Positions 30,374 through 38,877 of a stretch of DNA of 64,000 bases are shown here, one piece after another. The position numbers were made by a program, and so were the translations under genes. Source of the DNA: Candidatus Omnitrophota bacterium (GTDB lineage: Bacteria > Ratteibacteria > UBA8468 > B48-G9 > JAFGKM01); the NCBI GenBank assembly GCA_023819375.1, contig JAMWDI010000001.1, positions 43,685-107,684 on the forward strand, given 5' to 3'. Position 1 is the stretch's first letter, and each line of letters opens with the position of its first letter. A model generated the notes under the pieces. That model ran no database searches. It was not told the origin of the DNA and saw only the letters and a program-made list of their open reading frames with translations.

Positions 30374-31171
30374 ATGGAATTTTTTAAAATCGTTGGTTCT
30401 GGGAATGATTTTATAATTATAGACAATAGAGAAAATAAAATAAAAAACAGGAAAAACTTGGCATTAAAACTTTGTGATAGAAAATTTGGTATAGGTGCAG
30501 ATGGGTTACTTTTTTTAGAAAAATCAACTATAGCAGATTTTAAAATGAGAATTTTTAATCCTGATGGAAGTGAAGCAGAAATGTGTGGAAATGGATTGAG
30601 ATGCATTTTAAGATATATCTATGAAAAAAATCTTTCCAGAAAAAAGAAATTAATTATTGAAACAAAAGCAGGAGTCCTTGACGGAGAAATTAAAGGGAGG
30701 AAAATAAAAGTAAGAATTAAAGTGATTGAAAAACCAAAGTTGAATATAGAAATTTCAATAAATGGAGAAAAAATAACTGGGAATTTTATAAATACTGGAG
30801 TTCCTCATACAGTTATTTTTGTAGATAATGTTGAGAGAATAGACTTAAATGAACTTGGGCCCAAAATAAGATTTAACAAAATTTTTAGTCCAGAAGGAAC
30901 AAATGTTGACTGGGTTGAAATTTCAAATAATAGATCTTCTATAAAGATAAGGACTTATGAAAGAGGAGTTGAAGGAGAAACATTATCTTGTGGAACAGGA
31001 GCGGTTGCCTCAGCCTTAATATCTTCATTGTTATTTAAAATATCATCACCAATTAATGTAATCACAAAAAGCAAAGAAGTTCTAAAAGTATATTTTGATA
31101 AAAATTTTGAAAATGTTTATTTAGAAGGAGACACTTTCTTCGCTTTTAAAGGATTTTGGATTGAAAGATGA
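30374..31171 (+). CDS. dapF: Diaminopimelate epimerase
   Basis: Converts LL- to meso-diaminopimelate for lysine and peptidoglycan. At 265 aa it has normal length. The two catalytic cysteines are in AEMCGNGLRC (about C76) and LSCGTGAVAS (about C211). The opening FFKIVGSGNDFIIID and the FNPDGSEAE motif are typical, and NTGVPHTVIFV precedes the second half. No Shine-Dalgarno is present; the promoter implies a leaderless message. Confidence 0.96.
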   Translation: MEFFKIVGSGNDFIIIDNRENKIKNRKNLALKLCDRKFGIGADGLLFLEKSTIADFKMRIFNPDGSEAEMCGNGLRCILRYIYEKNLSRKKKLIIETKAGVLDGEIKGRKIKVRIKVIEKPKLNIEISINGEKITGNFINTGVPHTVIFVDNVERIDLNELGPKIRFNKIFSPEGTNVDWVEISNNRSSIKIRTYERGVEGETLSCGTGAVASALISSLLFKISSPINVITKSKEVLKVYFDKNFENVYLEGDTFFAFKGFWIER

Positions 31172-33176
31172 AGTTTTAATTCTTTTATCCCTGGTTCTGG
31201 GAATTCTTTCAAAAGAATTTCCCTTTTTAATTTTTATTTTTTTAATAATAAATGCTTTTCTGTTATTAAAAAATAAAAAATACTTCCTTTTATTCACAAT
31301 TTTTTATTTTTCTGGTTGGTTTTTAGCGACAATTCATTATAAAAAAAATATAAACAATATTGATTTTTCCAAAATCAACTGCTTGCAAGGAGAAGTAATA
31401 TCCTTTAAAGAAAACAAATTTGAAAGAAGATTGGTAGTTAAACTCAAAAATCCAAAAACTTATGTAATTGTAAGAACAAAAATAAAAAAGAAATTTCTTC
31501 AAGGTGAAAATATAAAATTAGAAAAACCAAAAATTAAAGCAATTCTAAACCCCAGAAATCCTTTTGAGTTTAATTATAAAAAATTCCTTGAACGACAAGG
31601 TATATTTTTCCAGATAGAAAGTGAAAATATTAAGGTTGTTAAATCTAAAAATTTAAGATTATTTTTTTCCAATTTGAGAAATAAAATAGAAAGAAAAATT
31701 GAAGAAAATTCAAAATTCCATCCTGGAGTTTGTGAAATTATAAAACTTTTAATTATAGGAAGTGACGATCCAGCAGATTTTATTAAAGAATTGGGAATTA
31801 AATCTGGAATATATCATTTATTTGTTATTTCTGGTCTTCATATTGGTTTTCTAATTATCCTTTTAAAATTGATTTTTATCCCATTTCAGAAAATAAATAA
31901 TGTCAAACCTAAACTTTTCCCTTCTTTAACTTTAATTATTTTGTGGTTTTACAATTCTTTATGTGGTTTTAGAATTCCTGTAACAAGAGCAGTTTTAATG
32001 GTTTCTTTTCATTTAATTTCTGAAATTCTTGAAAGAGAGATTGGTTTGATAAAATCATTCTTTTTTTCTTGTTTTTTACTTCTTTTTTTAAATCCTTTCT
32101 ATATTTATTCTACCTCATTTTTACTATCTTATCTGGCAACTGCTGGAATATTGTTGATTCCTCAAATTTTTAACTTCAATTTTAAGAAAAACTATATAAT
32201 TAATTTGTTTATAATATCTCTTTCCGCTCAAATTTCAGTTCTCCCAATTATTTTTTATAATTTTGGATATTTCTATCCTTTGGGTTTTATAAATAACTTA
32301 ATTTTCACTCCTTTGGTTGGTTTTATAACTGCTCTTTCTTTTATTTCTCTCTTTTTTACCCCATTTTTCATAATTTTGAATTATATAACTTTTATATTTC
32401 TAAAGTGTCTTATTTTCATTTCAAAATTTTCACCACAAATTAATATTTATTTTCCATTAACACACATATTTTTTTACTACACTATACTTTCATTATTATT
32501 TTCTAAAATTCCTAAAAAACCCAAATTTTATCTTTTCCTAATATTTTTAACCATATTTTCTGCAACAGAATTTACTTTTAAAGATACCAAATCTGAAATT
32601 ATCTTCTTCTCTTTTAGAAACCCTGTAGTTCTAATTAAAGAGAAAAATAAGAGTTTATTGATATTAAAAGGAGAAATACAAAATCCAGATAGGATAAAAC
32701 AAATATTACACAAAATTTCAAAACATAAAAAATTCAAAATAAAAAAAATTATTGTTCCGACTGAGCAAGATTTTATAAAAAATCCTTGGATTTCTCAATT
32801 GGGCGAGGAAATTTATATAATAGAAAATATGAAAAAATTACCAAAAAAATTGTTCCCTGAAAATGAAAAAATAAATTTGGAAATACGGGAAGACAGAAAT
32901 ATTTTAATTACAAAGAAAAAATTTAAAATTTTGATTGTTTTGAATGAAATTTCTAACTCCCCTTTAAAAGAAAAATACTATCTTATTTACATTCCAAAAA
33001 TATATAAAAATATTGGAATTTTTGAAAAAACAAAACCTTTATTTTATGTTTTTTATCAAAAAACAAGAAAATTTGAAAAATTGAAAAGTTTATGTCAAAA
33101 TTATTATCTTGAAAAATCTGCTATAATTTTAAATTTGGAAACAGGAATATTAAAATATTTTAACCAAAATGATTAA
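31161..33176 (+). CDS. comEC: ComEC/Rec2-family DNA uptake channel with degenerate C-terminal domain
   Basis: An inner-membrane protein of 671 aa. It has N-terminal helices and an OB-like DUF4131 region (to about 175), then the multi-helix Competence domain (about 200-440) with HLFVISGLHIGF and GFRIPVTRAVLM, both hallmark motifs. The C-terminal 200 residues occupy the place of the metallo-beta-lactamase domain but no HxHxDH motif is visible. It starts at TTG 31161, inside the dapF end. It probably carries ssDNA into the cell; the nuclease step seems absent. Confidence 0.82.
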   Translation: MKDEVLILLSLVLGILSKEFPFLIFIFLIINAFLLLKNKKYFLLFTIFYFSGWFLATIHYKKNINNIDFSKINCLQGEVISFKENKFERRLVVKLKNPKTYVIVRTKIKKKFLQGENIKLEKPKIKAILNPRNPFEFNYKKFLERQGIFFQIESENIKVVKSKNLRLFFSNLRNKIERKIEENSKFHPGVCEIIKLLIIGSDDPADFIKELGIKSGIYHLFVISGLHIGFLIILLKLIFIPFQKINNVKPKLFPSLTLIILWFYNSLCGFRIPVTRAVLMVSFHLISEILEREIGLIKSFFFSCFLLLFLNPFYIYSTSFLLSYLATAGILLIPQIFNFNFKKNYIINLFIISLSAQISVLPIIFYNFGYFYPLGFINNLIFTPLVGFITALSFISLFFTPFFIILNYITFIFLKCLIFISKFSPQINIYFPLTHIFFYYTILSLLFSKIPKKPKFYLFLIFLTIFSATEFTFKDTKSEIIFFSFRNPVVLIKEKNKSLLILKGEIQNPDRIKQILHKISKHKKFKIKKIIVPTEQDFIKNPWISQLGEEIYIIENMKKLPKKLFPENEKINLEIREDRNILITKKKFKILIVLNEISNSPLKEKYYLIYIPKIYKNIGIFEKTKPLFYVFYQKTRKFEKLKSLCQNYYLEKSAIILNLETGILKYFNQND

Positions 33177-33507
33177 AAATGACATTGAAAAAATAAAAAG
33201 ATGTGAAGAAGAAAGTGAAAAAATTATTCAAGATGCCCAAAAAAGGGTTAAGGATTTAATTAACTCTATTGATTTTGAAATAAGAAATTTTAAAGAGGAA
33301 CAAAAGGAAAAAATAAAAAAAGAAATTGAAGAATACAAAATTTTAAGAGAAAAAGAAAAAGAAGAAAAAATAAAATTTTTAGAAAAGGAAAAAGAAGAAG
33401 AAAAGAAAAAAATAAAAGAAAAGGAAAGAGAAATTGATGAGATTGCTCAAAAAATTTGGAAAATAATTTTGAATGAATTATATAGCAACGACTCTATCTT
33501 TTCCTAA
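33169..33507 (+). CDS. Coiled-coil protein resembling V-ATPase subunit H/G stalk
   Basis: A 112-aa protein that is almost wholly one charged helix (residues 3-100) rich in Glu and Lys. Its opening IEKIKRCEEESEKIIQDAQKRVKDLI resembles the peripheral-stalk H/G subunits of A/V-type ATPases, where such helices pair with subunit E. No other ATPase gene is nearby, so the match may reflect only coiled-coil composition. It overlaps comEC by 8 nt and the convergent GGDEF gene by 30 nt. Confidence 0.55.
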   Translation: MIKNDIEKIKRCEEESEKIIQDAQKRVKDLINSIDFEIRNFKEEQKEKIKKEIEEYKILREKEKEEKIKFLEKEKEEEKKKIKEKEREIDEIAQKIWKIILNELYSNDSIFS

Positions 33508-34674
33508 CTCTTTTGCTTTATAAAGTGCCATATCTGCTTTTCTAATCAATTCTGTGGTTGTACTCCCATCCTCTGGAAAAGTTGCAACTCCAAAACTTAT
33601 TGTAAGATCTCCATTTGGTTGATTTTCTTCTTTAGGAAATTTGAAATCTTTTATAGTTTGTCTTAATTTTTCACATATTTTTACTGCATTTTCTTTTGTT
33701 GTCTCTGGAAATAAAATAATAAATTCCTCTCCCCCATATCTTGCAACAACATCTGAACCCTTAACATTTTTTTTTAATATTTCTGCTATTGTTTTTAACA
33801 CAAAATCACCAGCAGGGTGACCATTGGTATCATTATAAAATTTAAAAAAATCAACATCACACATAGCAACTGATAAAGGTTTATTGTTCAGTTGACATTT
33901 TGTTAAAATCTCAGGAAATAATTTTTCAAAATGTCTTCTATTATATATTTGGGTTAAACTATCTGTTATAGAAAGCAATTTAGTTTTTTCAAACAAATCA
34001 GCATTTTCAAGCATTAAAGAAATAGGTGTTGAAACCATTCTAATTATATTTAAGTCTCTTAATGTAAATTTCCTCTCTTTATCAGAAAAAATACCTAAAG
34101 CACCTACAACTTCCCTTTTTTGAAACAGTCCTGTTATAATAAAAGAAGTGAATCCTTGTTTTGCAATATCTTCATATATTGGAAATGAAAAAACGTTATT
34201 TACAAGAATTGGTCTTCCTTTGGTAACAAGTTCTTCTATTAAATTGGTTGGAATATTCAAATTTTTCCCTTTAATATTTAATTTATATCTATCGCCAAAT
34301 AAAAACAACACAACAGTTTCTTCTGTAAAAAGTTTTTTTATTGCTTCAAGAATTCTATCAATAACCTCATCAAGAGTAATTTCTTTTCCAAAAGTCTCAA
34401 TAATATCAACAAGTGTTGTTGAAAAAGTAGATTCAAGTTTATAATCAGATATTGTCAAGTTTAATTTTTCGTTTTCTCTGGTAAGACGAGAAAGTTTCTC
34501 GTAAATATCAAAGTTGAAAATAATATCTATAATAATGATACTCGAAAGAATAAGATTAATTGAAATAAAGTAAAACTCTGGAAGAAAAGTTTTTCCTTTT
34601 AGGTAAAAAAAATTTATTGCAATGAGAAAGAGAACTACAAAGAGAAAAATTAAATTTCTTATAATTCTTATCAT
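33478..34674 (-). CDS. Diguanylate cyclase (two TM segments, GAF, GGDEF)
   Basis: Makes cyclic di-GMP from GTP. The 398-aa protein has two N-terminal membrane helices (about 7-23 and 35-52), a short coiled coil, a GAF-like sensor domain (about 75-225) and the GGDEF domain (about 235-398) with active site RYGGEEF. The inhibitory RxxD site is KGSD here, so product inhibition may be weak. The start overlaps the rplT stop (ATGA), tying second-messenger synthesis to the translation operon. Confidence 0.9.
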   Translation of the reverse strand: MIRIIRNLIFLFVVLFLIAINFFYLKGKTFLPEFYFISINLILSSIIIIDIIFNFDIYEKLSRLTRENEKLNLTISDYKLESTFSTTLVDIIETFGKEITLDEVIDRILEAIKKLFTEETVVLFLFGDRYKLNIKGKNLNIPTNLIEELVTKGRPILVNNVFSFPIYEDIAKQGFTSFIITGLFQKREVVGALGIFSDKERKFTLRDLNIIRMVSTPISLMLENADLFEKTKLLSITDSLTQIYNRRHFEKLFPEILTKCQLNNKPLSVAMCDVDFFKFYNDTNGHPAGDFVLKTIAEILKKNVKGSDVVARYGGEEFIILFPETTKENAVKICEKLRQTIKDFKFPKEENQPNGDLTISFGVATFPEDGSTTTELIRKADMALYKAKELGKDRVVAI

Positions 34675-35033
34675 CCTATACCTATTTTCTTCTTTACCTC
34701 ACATACCAATTCTGTAAATCTTTCAGGATGGTTGAAAGCAATTTCGGCAAGTGTTTTTCTATTAAGATTTAATCCAATTTTTTTAATTCCTGCTATAAAT
34801 TTACTATAAGAAATTCCATTCATTTTACATGCAGCAGAAATTCTGTTTATCCATAATCTTCTAAAATCTCTTTTCTTTTTTCTTCTGTGCATAAATGCAT
34901 ATGTTAAACCCTTTTCAGAAAATTCTTTTGCTCTTTTAAAAAGTTTAGATCTCCCTTGTCTATATCCTTTTGCTCGTTTTAAAACTTTTTTCCTTCTTTT
35001 TCTTGATGCTGGAGCATTTTTTGTTCTTGGCAT
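34671..35033 (-). CDS. rplT: 50S ribosomal protein L20
   Basis: Large-subunit assembly protein. The 120 aa begin MPRTKNAPASRKRRKKVLK and contain RRKKKRDFRRLWINRISAACK (about residues 51-71), both typical, plus NRKTLAEIAFNHPERF. It completes the infC-rpmI-rplT cluster. A GGAGATAAAA site precedes the ATG. In other bacteria L20 represses this operon by binding its mRNA; no such leader could be assigned here. Confidence 0.97.
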   Translation of the reverse strand: MPRTKNAPASRKRRKKVLKRAKGYRQGRSKLFKRAKEFSEKGLTYAFMHRRKKKRDFRRLWINRISAACKMNGISYSKFIAGIKKIGLNLNRKTLAEIAFNHPERFTELVCEVKKKIGIG

Positions 35034-35047
35034 TTTTATCTCCTTTG

Positions 35048-35263
35048 TTAAGCATATGGTAACAATCTTTTAATCACCTTTATATCACCTTTATTTTTAA
35101 GAACCTGCGCTCTTTTTATTCTTCTTTTCCTTTTTGAACTTTTTTTTGACAACAAATGGCTTCCCCCAGCCCCATAATGCATAACCTTTCCAGTTCCTGT
35201 AATTTTAAATCTTTTTGCTACTGATTTTTTAGTTTTCAATTTTTTCGTTTTGAGTTTTCCCAT
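35048..35263 (-). CDS. rpmI: 50S ribosomal protein L35
   Basis: A small basic protein of 71 aa. The start [22 protein letters not shown] is chosen because it matches the family and follows a GGAG site; a longer frame opening at 35302 would add 13 residues without support. The conserved [17 protein letters not shown] block is present and [10 protein letters not shown] ends the chain. The start overlaps the infC 3' end by 35 nt, which suggests translational coupling. Confidence 0.95.
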   Translation of the reverse strand: MGKLKTKKLKTKKSVAKRFKITGTGKVMHYGAGGSHLLSKKSSKRKRRIKRAQVLKNKGDIKVIKRLLPYA

Positions 35264-35795
35264 TTTTTTCTCCTTTAACATCAATTGGAAAAAAGGTAAC
35301 ACTTAACCTTTGCCCTTCTAATTTAGGCATTCTATCAACTTTCCCAACTGATGAAAGTTCTTTTATTAATCTCTCCATTAATGAATACCCTCTTTCAGTA
35401 TGCAAAATTTCTCTACCTTTAAAAAATATACTTACCTTAACTCTATGTCCTTCCTTTAAAAAATTTTCAATATGCTGTTTTTTAAACTTATAATCATGTT
35501 CACTTGTCTCTGGTGTAAATCTAATCTCTTTTGTTTGAGTTAATCGCTGCTTTTTCTTTATTTCTTTTTCTTTTTTCTTTTGTTCATATAAAAATCGCTT
35601 AAAATCTAAAATTCTACAAACTGGAATATCTGTATTAGGCACTATTTCAACTAAATCTAAATTTTTCTCTTTCGCAATTTCAAGAGCATTTTTTATATCT
35701 AAAATACCCAACTGCTTTCCATCTTCATCTATAACCCTAACCTTTGGACTTTTAATTTGATAATTAATTCTGTATTTTCTTTCTTCCTTTCCGAT
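35229..35795 (-). CDS. infC: Translation initiation factor IF-3, apparent AUC start
   Basis: IF-3 keeps 30S subunits free and proofreads start codons. From the first available ATG/GTG/TTG (TTG at 35711) the protein would lack its conserved start, but the frame continues upstream through [19 protein letters not shown], a textbook IF-3 N-terminus. No ATG, GTG or TTG exists there; an ATC codon at 35795 lies 6 nt after GGGAG, giving 188 aa. E. coli infC uses AUU for self-regulation. The N-domain, lysine-rich linker and C-domain (TRFTPET-like, [14 protein letters not shown]) are complete. Confidence 0.88.
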   Translation of the reverse strand: MGKEERKYRINYQIKSPKVRVIDEDGKQLGILDIKNALEIAKEKNLDLVEIVPNTDIPVCRILDFKRFLYEQKKKEKEIKKKQRLTQTKEIRFTPETSEHDYKFKKQHIENFLKEGHRVKVSIFFKGREILHTERGYSLMERLIKELSSVGKVDRMPKLEGQRLSVTFFPIDVKGEKNGKTQNEKIEN

Positions 35796-35821
35796 GAAAT
35801 ACTCCCTTTTAAAAAATTATA

Positions 35822-37531
35822 TCACATCTTATTTTCTATTTCAAAATTTAATTTTTTCTCAATTTCTTCTAAAGTAAAAAACCCAAGCATTCCTTTTGTA
35901 TGTTTTCTTAAAGAAAGTTTATTTTCCTTAATTTCTTTTTCCCCAACAATCACCATATATGGAACTTTATCTTCTTCTGCGTCTCTAATTTTTTTATTTA
36001 TTTTTTCACTCCTCAAATCAATCCCTACCCTAAATTTTGTTTCAAACTTCTTTTTCAGATCTTGACAAAAATCATTATATTTGTCTGTTAAAGGTAAAAT
36101 TCTTATTTGTTCTGGAGCAAGCCATAAAGGGAAATTGCCTTTATAATGCTCTATTAAAATTCCAAAAAATCTTTCAAGAGAGCCAAGAATTGCCCTGTGA
36201 ATCATAATAGGTGTTTTAAATTGCCCATCCTTATCAATATATTTTATATCAAATTTTTCGGGAATATTGAAATCAATCTGAATTGTCGAACATTGCCATT
36301 CTCTTTCAAGACAATCTTTAATTTTGATATCAATTTTGGGTCCATAAAAAACGCCTTCTCCTGGATCTATTTCATAATTAATATTTTTAATTTTTAACGC
36401 GTTTTCAAGTGCTTTTGTTGCTTTTTCCCAATTTTCAATAGTTCCTACAAAATTTTCAGGTCTTGTGGATAGAAATACTCTATACTCTGTAAAACCAAAA
36501 CTTTTCAGGAAAAAGTAAACAAGATCTATAATTTTACAAATTTCTTCTTCAAGTTGCTCTAATGTACAAAAGATATGTGCATCATCCTGTGTAAAACCTC
36601 TTACTCTTAATATTCCGTGTAAAACACCAGGCTTTTCATACCGATATACCGTTCCAAGTTCTGCCCATCTTATCGGTAATTCTTTATAACTTCTCAGTTT
36701 ACTGGTATAGATTTGAATATGAAATGGACAGTTCATGGGTTTTAATTGATACGCTCTGTTTTCATCCATTTCCATTTTAGGAAACATATATTCACTGTAA
36801 AAAGATAAGTGTCCAGATTTCTCCCAAAGAGAAATATCTGCAATGTGTGGAGTATAAACAATCTCATATCCATTTTTTAAGTGAATATCTTTCCAAAAAT
36901 CTTCAATAATTTTCCTTATAATTGCACCTTTAGGATGCCAAAAAACAAGCCCTGGGCCATATTCTGGATGAATACTAAATAAGTCAAGTTTTTTCCCCAG
37001 AATTCTATGATCTCTTTCTTTTGCTTCTTCAATGAATCTGAGATAATTTCTGAGTTCTTCTTCTGTTTCAAAAGAAATACCATAAATTCTTTGCATACTT
37101 TCTCTTTTTTCATCACCTTTCCAATAAGAAGAAGATACAGAAAGAAGTTTAAAAAACTTCACCTCTCCTGTGAAATTCAAATGAGGGCCTTCACATAGAT
37201 CAATAAATTCTCCTTGTTTATAAAAGGAAACAATGTCACCTTTAATATCATTAAGTATTTCAAGTTTGAACGGTTCATTTTTTAAAATTTCTTTTGCTTC
37301 TTCTTTAGACATTTCAATTCTTTCAATTTTATAATTTTCCCTTATTATTCTTTTCATCTCTTCCTCAATCATCTCTAATTCTTCTGGAGTAAATGGTTCT
37401 TTTCTATAAAAATCATAATAAAAACCCTTGTCAATGGCAGGGCCTATCCCAAGTTTAACATCAGGAAAAAGACGTTTCACTGCCTGTGCCATTATATGGG
37501 AACTTGTATGCCAATATTTTTTGTAATCCAT
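35822..37531 (-). CDS. thrS: Threonyl-tRNA synthetase lacking the TGS domain
   Basis: Charges tRNA-Thr. The 569-aa protein starts directly in the editing domain (YWHTSSHIMAQAVKRLFPDVKLGIGP). The core follows with motif 2 RYEKPGVLHGILRVRGFTQDDAH and Zn ligands in MNCPFHI, DDAHIFC and IMIHRAILGS, then the anticodon-binding domain (about 475-569). The roughly 60-residue N-terminal TGS domain of E. coli ThrRS (642 aa) is absent, and the tRNA gene upstream leaves no room for it. thrS-infC-rpmI-rplT is the classic order. Confidence 0.95.
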   Translation of the reverse strand: MDYKKYWHTSSHIMAQAVKRLFPDVKLGIGPAIDKGFYYDFYRKEPFTPEELEMIEEEMKRIIRENYKIERIEMSKEEAKEILKNEPFKLEILNDIKGDIVSFYKQGEFIDLCEGPHLNFTGEVKFFKLLSVSSSYWKGDEKRESMQRIYGISFETEEELRNYLRFIEEAKERDHRILGKKLDLFSIHPEYGPGLVFWHPKGAIIRKIIEDFWKDIHLKNGYEIVYTPHIADISLWEKSGHLSFYSEYMFPKMEMDENRAYQLKPMNCPFHIQIYTSKLRSYKELPIRWAELGTVYRYEKPGVLHGILRVRGFTQDDAHIFCTLEQLEEEICKIIDLVYFFLKSFGFTEYRVFLSTRPENFVGTIENWEKATKALENALKIKNINYEIDPGEGVFYGPKIDIKIKDCLEREWQCSTIQIDFNIPEKFDIKYIDKDGQFKTPIMIHRAILGSLERFFGILIEHYKGNFPLWLAPEQIRILPLTDKYNDFCQDLKKKFETKFRVGIDLRSEKINKKIRDAEEDKVPYMVIVGEKEIKENKLSLRKHTKGMLGFFTLEEIEKKLNFEIENKM

Positions 37532-37554
37532 TTTTTAAAATCCTAAAAACAAAA

Positions 37555-37628
37555 CGGGGCCGACGGGATTCGAACCCGCGACCTCCAGATCGACAGTCTG
37601 GCATTCTAGACCGCTGAACTACGGCCCC
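37555..37628 (-). tRNA. tRNA-Asp(GTC)
   Basis: A 74-nt cloverleaf: acceptor GGGGCCG pairs with CGGCCCC, discriminator G as expected for Asp, anticodon stem CCAGA/TCTGG with loop CTGTCGA giving GTC, T-loop GTTCGAATC. CCA is not encoded. It lies 23 nt upstream of thrS on the same strand and could form part of its transcript. Confidence 0.97.
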
Positions 37629-37638
37629 TATTTATATT

Positions 37639-37668
37639 ATTTTAACTTCTTTTGTTTATTTATGTCAA
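37639..37668 (-). promoter_or_regulatory. Promoter of tRNA-Asp (and perhaps thrS)
   Basis: TTGACA (37668-37663), an 18-nt spacer and TAAAAT (37644-37639) end 10 nt before the tRNA 5' end. It overlaps the first possible start of the divergent SfsA-fusion gene. No other promoter is evident between the tRNA and thrS. Confidence 0.55.
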
Positions 37669-38798
37669 TTTTTAACTTTATGATAAAATTTTCTAAAAAT
37701 ACAAAAATGAAAGAAGCACTTTTCATAGAGAGAATTAATAAATTTACTGTAAAATGTGAAATTAACAATCATATTATTAAAGCCTATTTACCAAATTCTG
37801 GAAGACTGTGGGAATTACTGTTACCAAAAAGGAAATTATATCTTAAAGAAAAAAATGGAAATTTAAATTATAAAGTTTTTGGTGTTGAAAGAAATGGATA
37901 TTTTATATGCCTTGACACACATTATACAAATACTCTGGTGAAACAATTTTTAAAAAAAAATATTATTAAAGATCTAACTGGTTATAAAATAAAAAAAGAG
38001 GAATTTAAAATTGAAAATACAAAGATAGATTTTTTAATAGAAAAAGAAAATAAAATAGTCCCCCTTGAAGTCAAATCTTGCACTCTTTTCGAAAACAATA
38101 TTGCAATGTTTCCAGATGCTATTACACAAAGAGCCAAGAAACATCTTGAAATTCTTGAAAAAAATAATGGCATCATACTTTTTATCGTTTATTATCCTGA
38201 AGCAAAATATTTTTTGCCGGAATTTCATATAGATCCTTTATTTTCAAAAAAACTTTATGAATTAAGAAATAAAATTCTTATAAAAGCAATATCTGTAAAA
38301 TGGATTGGAGATGAAAAATTTGAATTTGTTAAAGAGATTGAAATCCCTTGGCACATATATGAAAAAGAAGGAAAGGATAAAGGAAATTATTTAATTTTAG
38401 GTAAATTAAACAATGATATCTATTTAAAAATAGGTTATCTTGAAAATTTATTTTTTAAAAAAGGATATTATATTTACGTTGGCTCTGCCATGAACTCTTT
38501 AACTGCGAGAATAAAGAGACATTTGAAGATAAACAAAATTAAAAAATGGCATATTGATTATTTTATACCTTATCTCAATGATTTGAAATCAATATCTATA
38601 AGATCTTCAGAAAATCTTGAATGTTTAGTATCAAATGAACTTGAAAAAATTTCTAATGGAATTATAAAGAATTTTGGTTCTACAGATTGTAAATGTAAAA
38701 GCCATCTTTATTTTTTTGAAAATAACCCTCTTTGTAATGAAAAATTTATAAATATTTTATTGAAATTTAGAATAGGCAGGTTAAATAAATTTTTTTAA
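37662..38798 (+). CDS. sfsA: SfsA nuclease-like protein fused to a GIY-YIG-like (DUF123) domain
   Basis: A 378-aa fusion. The first part (to about 235) is SfsA: YLPNSGRLWELL, LDTHYTNTLV and the PD-(D/E)XK-like pair IDFLIEKENKIVPLEVKSCTL (Asp, then ExK), and FPDAITQRAKKHLEIL. After IPWHIYEKEGKDKG the second part (about 240-378) shows the DUF123/GIY-YIG-like pattern KGYYIYVGSAMNSLTARIKRHLK and KKWHIDYFIPY, with GSTDCKCKSHLYFF. Candidate starts are 37662, 37680 and 37707; the last begins MKEALFIERI, closest to SfsA. Confidence 0.82.
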   Translation: MSIFNFMIKFSKNTKMKEALFIERINKFTVKCEINNHIIKAYLPNSGRLWELLLPKRKLYLKEKNGNLNYKVFGVERNGYFICLDTHYTNTLVKQFLKKNIIKDLTGYKIKKEEFKIENTKIDFLIEKENKIVPLEVKSCTLFENNIAMFPDAITQRAKKHLEILEKNNGIILFIVYYPEAKYFLPEFHIDPLFSKKLYELRNKILIKAISVKWIGDEKFEFVKEIEIPWHIYEKEGKDKGNYLILGKLNNDIYLKIGYLENLFFKKGYYIYVGSAMNSLTARIKRHLKINKIKKWHIDYFIPYLNDLKSISIRSSENLECLVSNELEKISNGIIKNFGSTDCKCKSHLYFFENNPLCNEKFINILLKFRIGRLNKFF

Positions 38799-38815
38799 AA
38801 ATAATATAATTTTAC

Positions 38816-38843
38816 TTGACAAAAGTTTTTTAAAAAGTATAAT
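38816..38843 (+). promoter_or_regulatory. Consensus promoter of the ArsR-redox operon
   Basis: A perfect TTGACA (38816-38821), a 16-nt spacer and a perfect TATAAT (38838-38843), 34 nt before the ArsR start. It is the strongest promoter match in the window, as expected for a gene set held off by a repressor. Confidence 0.75.
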
Positions 38844-38847
38844 GAAT

Positions 38848-38867
38848 ATATGAACATATGAGTATAT
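38848..38867 (+). promoter_or_regulatory. Probable ArsR operator
   Basis: A 20-bp imperfect inverted repeat centred on CATATG (arms ATATGAACAT and ATGAGTATAT, seven of ten positions symmetric). It covers the predicted transcription start just before the ArsR gene, where ArsR/SmtB dimers normally bind AT-rich palindromes. Autoregulation is inferred. Confidence 0.5.
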
Positions 38868-38877
38868 AAGAAAATAA

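Noticed and set aside
33169..33507. Part of an A/V-type ATPase operon
   Set aside because: No other subunit gene is present on either side, so only the coiled-coil resemblance is reported.
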